Positions 5,529 through 7,595 of a stretch of 7,595 bases of DNA are shown here, in pieces. Source of the DNA: DTU015 sp964641455 (GTDB taxonomy: Bacteria; Bacillota; Sulfobacillia; Fermentithermobacillales; Fermentithermobacillaceae); contig CAZXLH010000066.1 of the NCBI GenBank assembly GCA_964641455.1, forward strand, positions 1 to 7,595. Direction: 5' to 3'. Below the pieces are notes generated by a model. It was not told the origin of the DNA and did not search any database. It saw only the letters and a program-made list of their open reading frames with translations. The translations under genes and the position numbers were made by a program. Every line of letters starts with the position of its first letter. Position 1 is the first letter of the stretch.

Positions 5529-7004
5529 CTAACTTGCCGGTACTTGAGTTTTGTCAAACCTTACAGGATCCCAAAACGCAAGCATTTTTTCGCGGCGTAG
5601 TATTTCAGGTTTGAAAGCCTTACTATGCTTGTGTTTATCGTTAATCCCCCATATCAAAGCTGAGTCTCCGTATTTTTGTTCTATACCCGTTAGGGCTAGT
5701 TCCAATGAAACTGGAACTCCTGTAATGTCCCGGTTGCCGGTTTGGTTTTTATCCTGATTTTTGCGGTGATTTTTCCGTGCTGCACTGTGATACCCGCTGC
5801 ATTGCCCAGTACGATACTCAGTGCGTTTGTCATTGCATTGCCCGGTAAGATGCTTGACACATTGTCCGTCGCATGACCCTTTGAACTGTATTTCTTTATG
5901 TTCATCAAAAGTTTGTATCAATGACACCTGCTTCACCGGCACCCTGTCAATATCTTTAAATGTAAGCAAAACAGTCGAAGCCCGGCATAAAGCCTCATGC
6001 TCCAATTCAAGCAGCATTTCTTCAAAAAGTTTCGAAACAATAACTTGTAGAGATTGAAACCTGCACACAGGCCGAACCAGTTTCTTTTCCCGAACCACAG
6101 GCGTAAAATCACCTGATAAAGTTATGGTTAGATGCTTAAACCCGGTACCGTTTTGGATTAATTCTTCTGATGCTTCTCGTAGAGCAGGTTCAAGTATTTG
6201 CGGCGTTAAATCATCCATAGAATTTTCCACATTGGTTGCTTTTTCAATACGAGGCTTTGGGTACAATGGCTTCACCGGAAAACGATCCCGGCCGTTTACC
6301 CAATCGACAGCCAGGTATGCCCAATCACCTATTTGGGGCACAAGTTGGTTTGCCGTTATTTGCTGTAGATCTTTAAAGGTTCTAAACCCCAAGGCGTACA
6401 GATGAGATATTACATCCGGTGGCAAAGGCCATAAAAGGGAAAGAGGCATACTGGCTGAATAAATTGATTCCTTTCCTTGTTTTATATCTATTAAGATATA
6501 ATTTGCTCCTGCCTTGACATATCCCCAGGGCTTTTTAGCTGACACTGTTTTGCGTTTTTGGAATAACGTTTGAGCCATCCAAAGGGAAGAAGATTTTGCC
6601 AAAAACTTAGACTGGCTTTTTGTAGCAACGGCCATATAGAACATGCCATTTAATAAGGCAAGAATCTCGGGTAAGGATTTATCGTTGGGAATTTCTGCGA
6701 ACACCCCGCAACCTTCTTCATCAGGTTCAACAAACGGAGTTATGGTTGCAATAACATCAAGTATGTTCTTTAACTCATTGGAAGTTGCATCAGATACTGA
6801 AACTACCCGGCAAAGAGGCGACGCTAACTTAGCCTGCCTTATGGTATCACCGGGCCTTACACCATCTTTAAATGCCTTCCCGTCACAGTCCAAAATGCTG
6901 TTTTGAAAAGATACGGCAAGCGGAAGGTTAGAATCAATCTTACGATTAGCCTTTTCCTGGTATGCCCTTGCCCCTATAAATTTAAAATGATAAATATTAG
7001 GCAT
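5529..7004 (-). CDS. imuB: ImuB-like, catalytically degenerate Y-family DNA polymerase protein
   Basis: A 491-residue protein with the outline of a Y-family polymerase. The N-terminal strand NIYHFKFIGARAY (3-15) stands where DinB has its HIDMDAFFA motif, but the aspartates are absent. GVRPGDTIRQAKLASP (48-63) fits the fingers element. PFVEPDEEGCGVFAEI (90-105) stands at the palm SxDE motif and is also altered. A thumb-like helix-hairpin-helix runs from MPLSLLWPLPPDVISHLYAL to about residue 225, and a little-finger-like domain to about 355. QVSLI (359-363) resembles a beta-clamp motif. A low-complexity linker (376-427) and a conserved-looking tail (QKYGDSALIWG, then RREKMLAFWDP) follow. Loss of catalytic residues with family shape kept is the signature of ImuB, which bridges the clamp and DnaE2. 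The start at 7004 is chosen because AGGTGATC lies just upstream, and the earlier in-frame ATG at 7046 lies inside the -10 box. Confidence 0.85.
   Translation of the reverse strand: MPNIYHFKFIGARAYQEKANRKIDSNLPLAVSFQNSILDCDGKAFKDGVRPGDTIRQAKLASPLCRVVSVSDATSNELKNILDVIATITPFVEPDEEGCGVFAEIPNDKSLPEILALLNGMFYMAVATKSQSKFLAKSSSLWMAQTLFQKRKTVSAKKPWGYVKAGANYILIDIKQGKESIYSASMPLSLLWPLPPDVISHLYALGFRTFKDLQQITANQLVPQIGDWAYLAVDWVNGRDRFPVKPLYPKPRIEKATNVENSMDDLTPQILEPALREASEELIQNGTGFKHLTITLSGDFTPVVREKKLVRPVCRFQSLQVIVSKLFEEMLLELEHEALCRASTVLLTFKDIDRVPVKQVSLIQTFDEHKEIQFKGSCDGQCVKHLTGQCNDKRTEYRTGQCSGYHSAARKNHRKNQDKNQTGNRDITGVPVSLELALTGIEQKYGDSALIWGINDKHKHSKAFKPEILRREKMLAFWDPVRFDKTQVPAS
5798..5869 (-). repeat. 36-bp tandem duplication in the ImuB-like linker
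   Basis: Positions 5798-5833 and 5834-5869 are adjacent 36-bp units that share TGCATTGCCC and most of the next 11 bases on the plus strand. They encode two TGQC tetrapeptides 12 residues apart (residues 387-390 and 399-402), with a related DGQC at 379-382. The rest of the unit is diverged. The linker is rich in Lys, Asn, Gln and Thr and is probably disordered. Confidence 0.6.
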
Positions 7005-7005
7005 G

Positions 7006-7019
7006 CGATCACCTGTTCG
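7006..7019 (-). promoter_or_regulatory. LexA (SOS) box overlapping the ribosome binding site of the ImuB-like gene
   Basis: On the minus strand CGAACAGGTGATCG matches the Bacillus/Clostridium LexA consensus CGAAC-RNRY-GTTCG at 13 of 14 positions, including all four R/N/R/Y central positions. It lies about 22 bases after the -10 box, inside the predicted leader, one base before the ATG. Bound LexA would block transcription, and SOS cleavage of LexA would release it. The right part of the box is also the AGGTGATC Shine-Dalgarno sequence. Confidence 0.75.
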
Positions 7020-7041
7020 ATAGAACACTTGTTTGGTTACT

Positions 7042-7070
7042 ATCATAAACTCCACAGGGGCTGAAGTCAA
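7042..7070 (-). promoter_or_regulatory. Sigma-A promoter of the ImuB-like/DnaE2 cassette
   Basis: On the minus strand TTGACT (7070-7065) and TATGAT (7047-7042) are separated by exactly 17 bases; each box matches consensus at five of six positions. The -35 box begins ten bases after the vanW stop codon, so the cassette has its own promoter. The predicted transcript start is about 30 bases upstream of the ATG at 7004, with the LexA box inside this leader. Confidence 0.8.
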
Positions 7071-7079
7071 GGGGATATT

Positions 7080-7595
7080 TCAGGATTCGCCTTTTGCACC
7101 CGAGGAAGGTTTAGGCTTTTCCGGAGGATACCAACTTGAATTGAGTTTTTCTACCTTTACTATACTGCCTCCACGTATATACTTCCGCGAAGTTTCAACC
7201 ATAAAACCGTTTCGCAGTTTAGGTGTGGTGTCGATACCATCGCCGCCTAAGCCATCGCCGCCCAGGCCATCACCGGAATCAAGAGGCTGAGCAAGAATTT
7301 CTTTAACTACTTTTGGTTCTATCTCGATGACCAGGTCCGGGTCTTTCTTACCGAATACTTTGACAGTCAAGCACCCATCCTGAGCTTGTGTTTTCAAGAT
7401 GCACGGCGCATCAGTGCGGTTTTTCATTTTGAGATCCAGGATGTCGTAAGCTACGGTAGCATCTAACCCGAGAGGCACGTAACTTACGGGCATTCCATGA
7501 TTATACCGCTCAACAATTTCAAGATCGGCCTTTAGCAGTGCTATATATAACGTAGTTGAGACCTGGCATACTCCTCCTCCGTAATCGTCCACAAC
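7080..7595 (-). CDS. VanW family protein, C-terminal part
   Basis: The last 171 residues of a minus-strand gene whose 5' end lies beyond the right edge; the visible part opens with VVDDYGGGVCQVSTTLYIAL and has no true start. GGGVCQVSTTLY, ERYNHGMPVSYVPLG and DATVAYD are hallmark blocks of the VanW domain. A Gly/Asp linker with a GLGGD repeat follows, then a tail ending in SWYPPEKPKP, similar to the C-termini of other clostridial VanW proteins. VanW proteins are cell-envelope proteins usually exported and anchored through an N-terminal segment; the name comes from a vancomycin-resistance cluster, but the role is not defined and resistance should not be inferred. The gene ends ten bases before the -35 box of the next gene, and there is no terminator between them, so some read-through is possible. 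Confidence 0.9.
   Translation of the reverse strand, partial: VVDDYGGGVCQVSTTLYIALLKADLEIVERYNHGMPVSYVPLGLDATVAYDILDLKMKNRTDAPCILKTQAQDGCLTVKVFGKKDPDLVIEIEPKVVKEILAQPLDSGDGLGGDGLGGDGIDTTPKLRNGFMVETSRKYIRGGSIVKVEKLNSSWYPPEKPKPSSGAKGES
7237..7276 (-). repeat. 15-bp tandem repeat coding for GLGGD units in the VanW protein
   Basis: Two full 15-bp units (7237-7251 and 7252-7266) and a partial third (7267-7276) encode GDGLGGDGLGGDG. The first two units differ at two of 15 positions, so the duplication looks recent. It sits in the linker between the VanW domain and the tail, where a length change should be tolerated. Confidence 0.75.

Noticed and set aside
7005..7070. Longer start for the ImuB-like gene (at 7070 or the ATG at 7046)
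   Set aside because: The 7070 codon is at the -35 box and the 7046 ATG is inside the -10 box, so neither would be in the transcript; the ATG at 7004 has AGGTGATC at good spacing and fits the Y-family N-terminus.
7080..7595. Vancomycin-resistance determinant
   Set aside because: VanW-domain proteins are widespread envelope proteins in Clostridia; no vanHAX or vanRS genes are in the window, so resistance cannot be inferred.

Overview
The window looks like a piece of chromosome from a Gram-positive anaerobe of the Clostridia, perhaps a Peptococcaceae-type spore-former. The reasons are the VanW-family protein with a YPP-type tail, strong AGGAGG-type ribosome binding sites, a sigma-A promoter close to consensus, a Bacillus/Clostridium-style LexA box, and a free-standing AIR-synthase-like gene next to rsmD. 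The taxon is an inference from gene content.

Layout, left to right. Positions 1-530 hold the 5' part of a minus-strand AIR-synthase/HypE-superfamily gene that runs off the left edge. A divergent gap (531-806) with several small inverted repeats leads into rsmD (807-1361, +), a 16S rRNA guanine methyltransferase with an unusual APPY catalytic motif. A convergent gap (1362-1654) holds hairpins and degenerate direct repeats but no credible gene. Positions 7004 down to 1655 form one minus-strand cassette: an ImuB-like, catalytically degenerate Y-family polymerase; a 79-aa DUF6504-type protein; and a DnaE2/ImuC-type polymerase III alpha subunit. The right edge (7080-7595, -) is the C-terminal part of a VanW-family protein.

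The three-gene cassette is the centre of interest. It resembles the SOS mutasome of actinobacteria and proteobacteria (ImuA/ImuB/DnaE2), but here no ImuA is present and the DUF6504 protein sits between the two polymerase-like genes. A promoter with a TTGACT and a TATGAT box at 17-bp spacing lies at the end of the vanW gene. It is followed by a 13/14 match to the Gram-positive LexA box, which overlaps the Shine-Dalgarno sequence of the ImuB-like gene. This predicts DNA-damage induction of the cassette. The ImuB-like protein has lost the polymerase acidic residues but keeps a possible beta-clamp motif. The DnaE2 protein keeps its catalytic aspartates but has, where replicative DnaE carries its clamp motif, an array of about nine degenerate 9-residue repeats. 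The simplest model is that the ImuB-like protein tethers the active DnaE2 polymerase to the clamp for translesion synthesis, with the DUF6504 protein as a small partner.

Short tandem duplications recur in linkers and spacers across the right part of the window (27-bp, 36-bp, 15-bp and 8-bp units), which may reflect slippage in poorly constrained segments.
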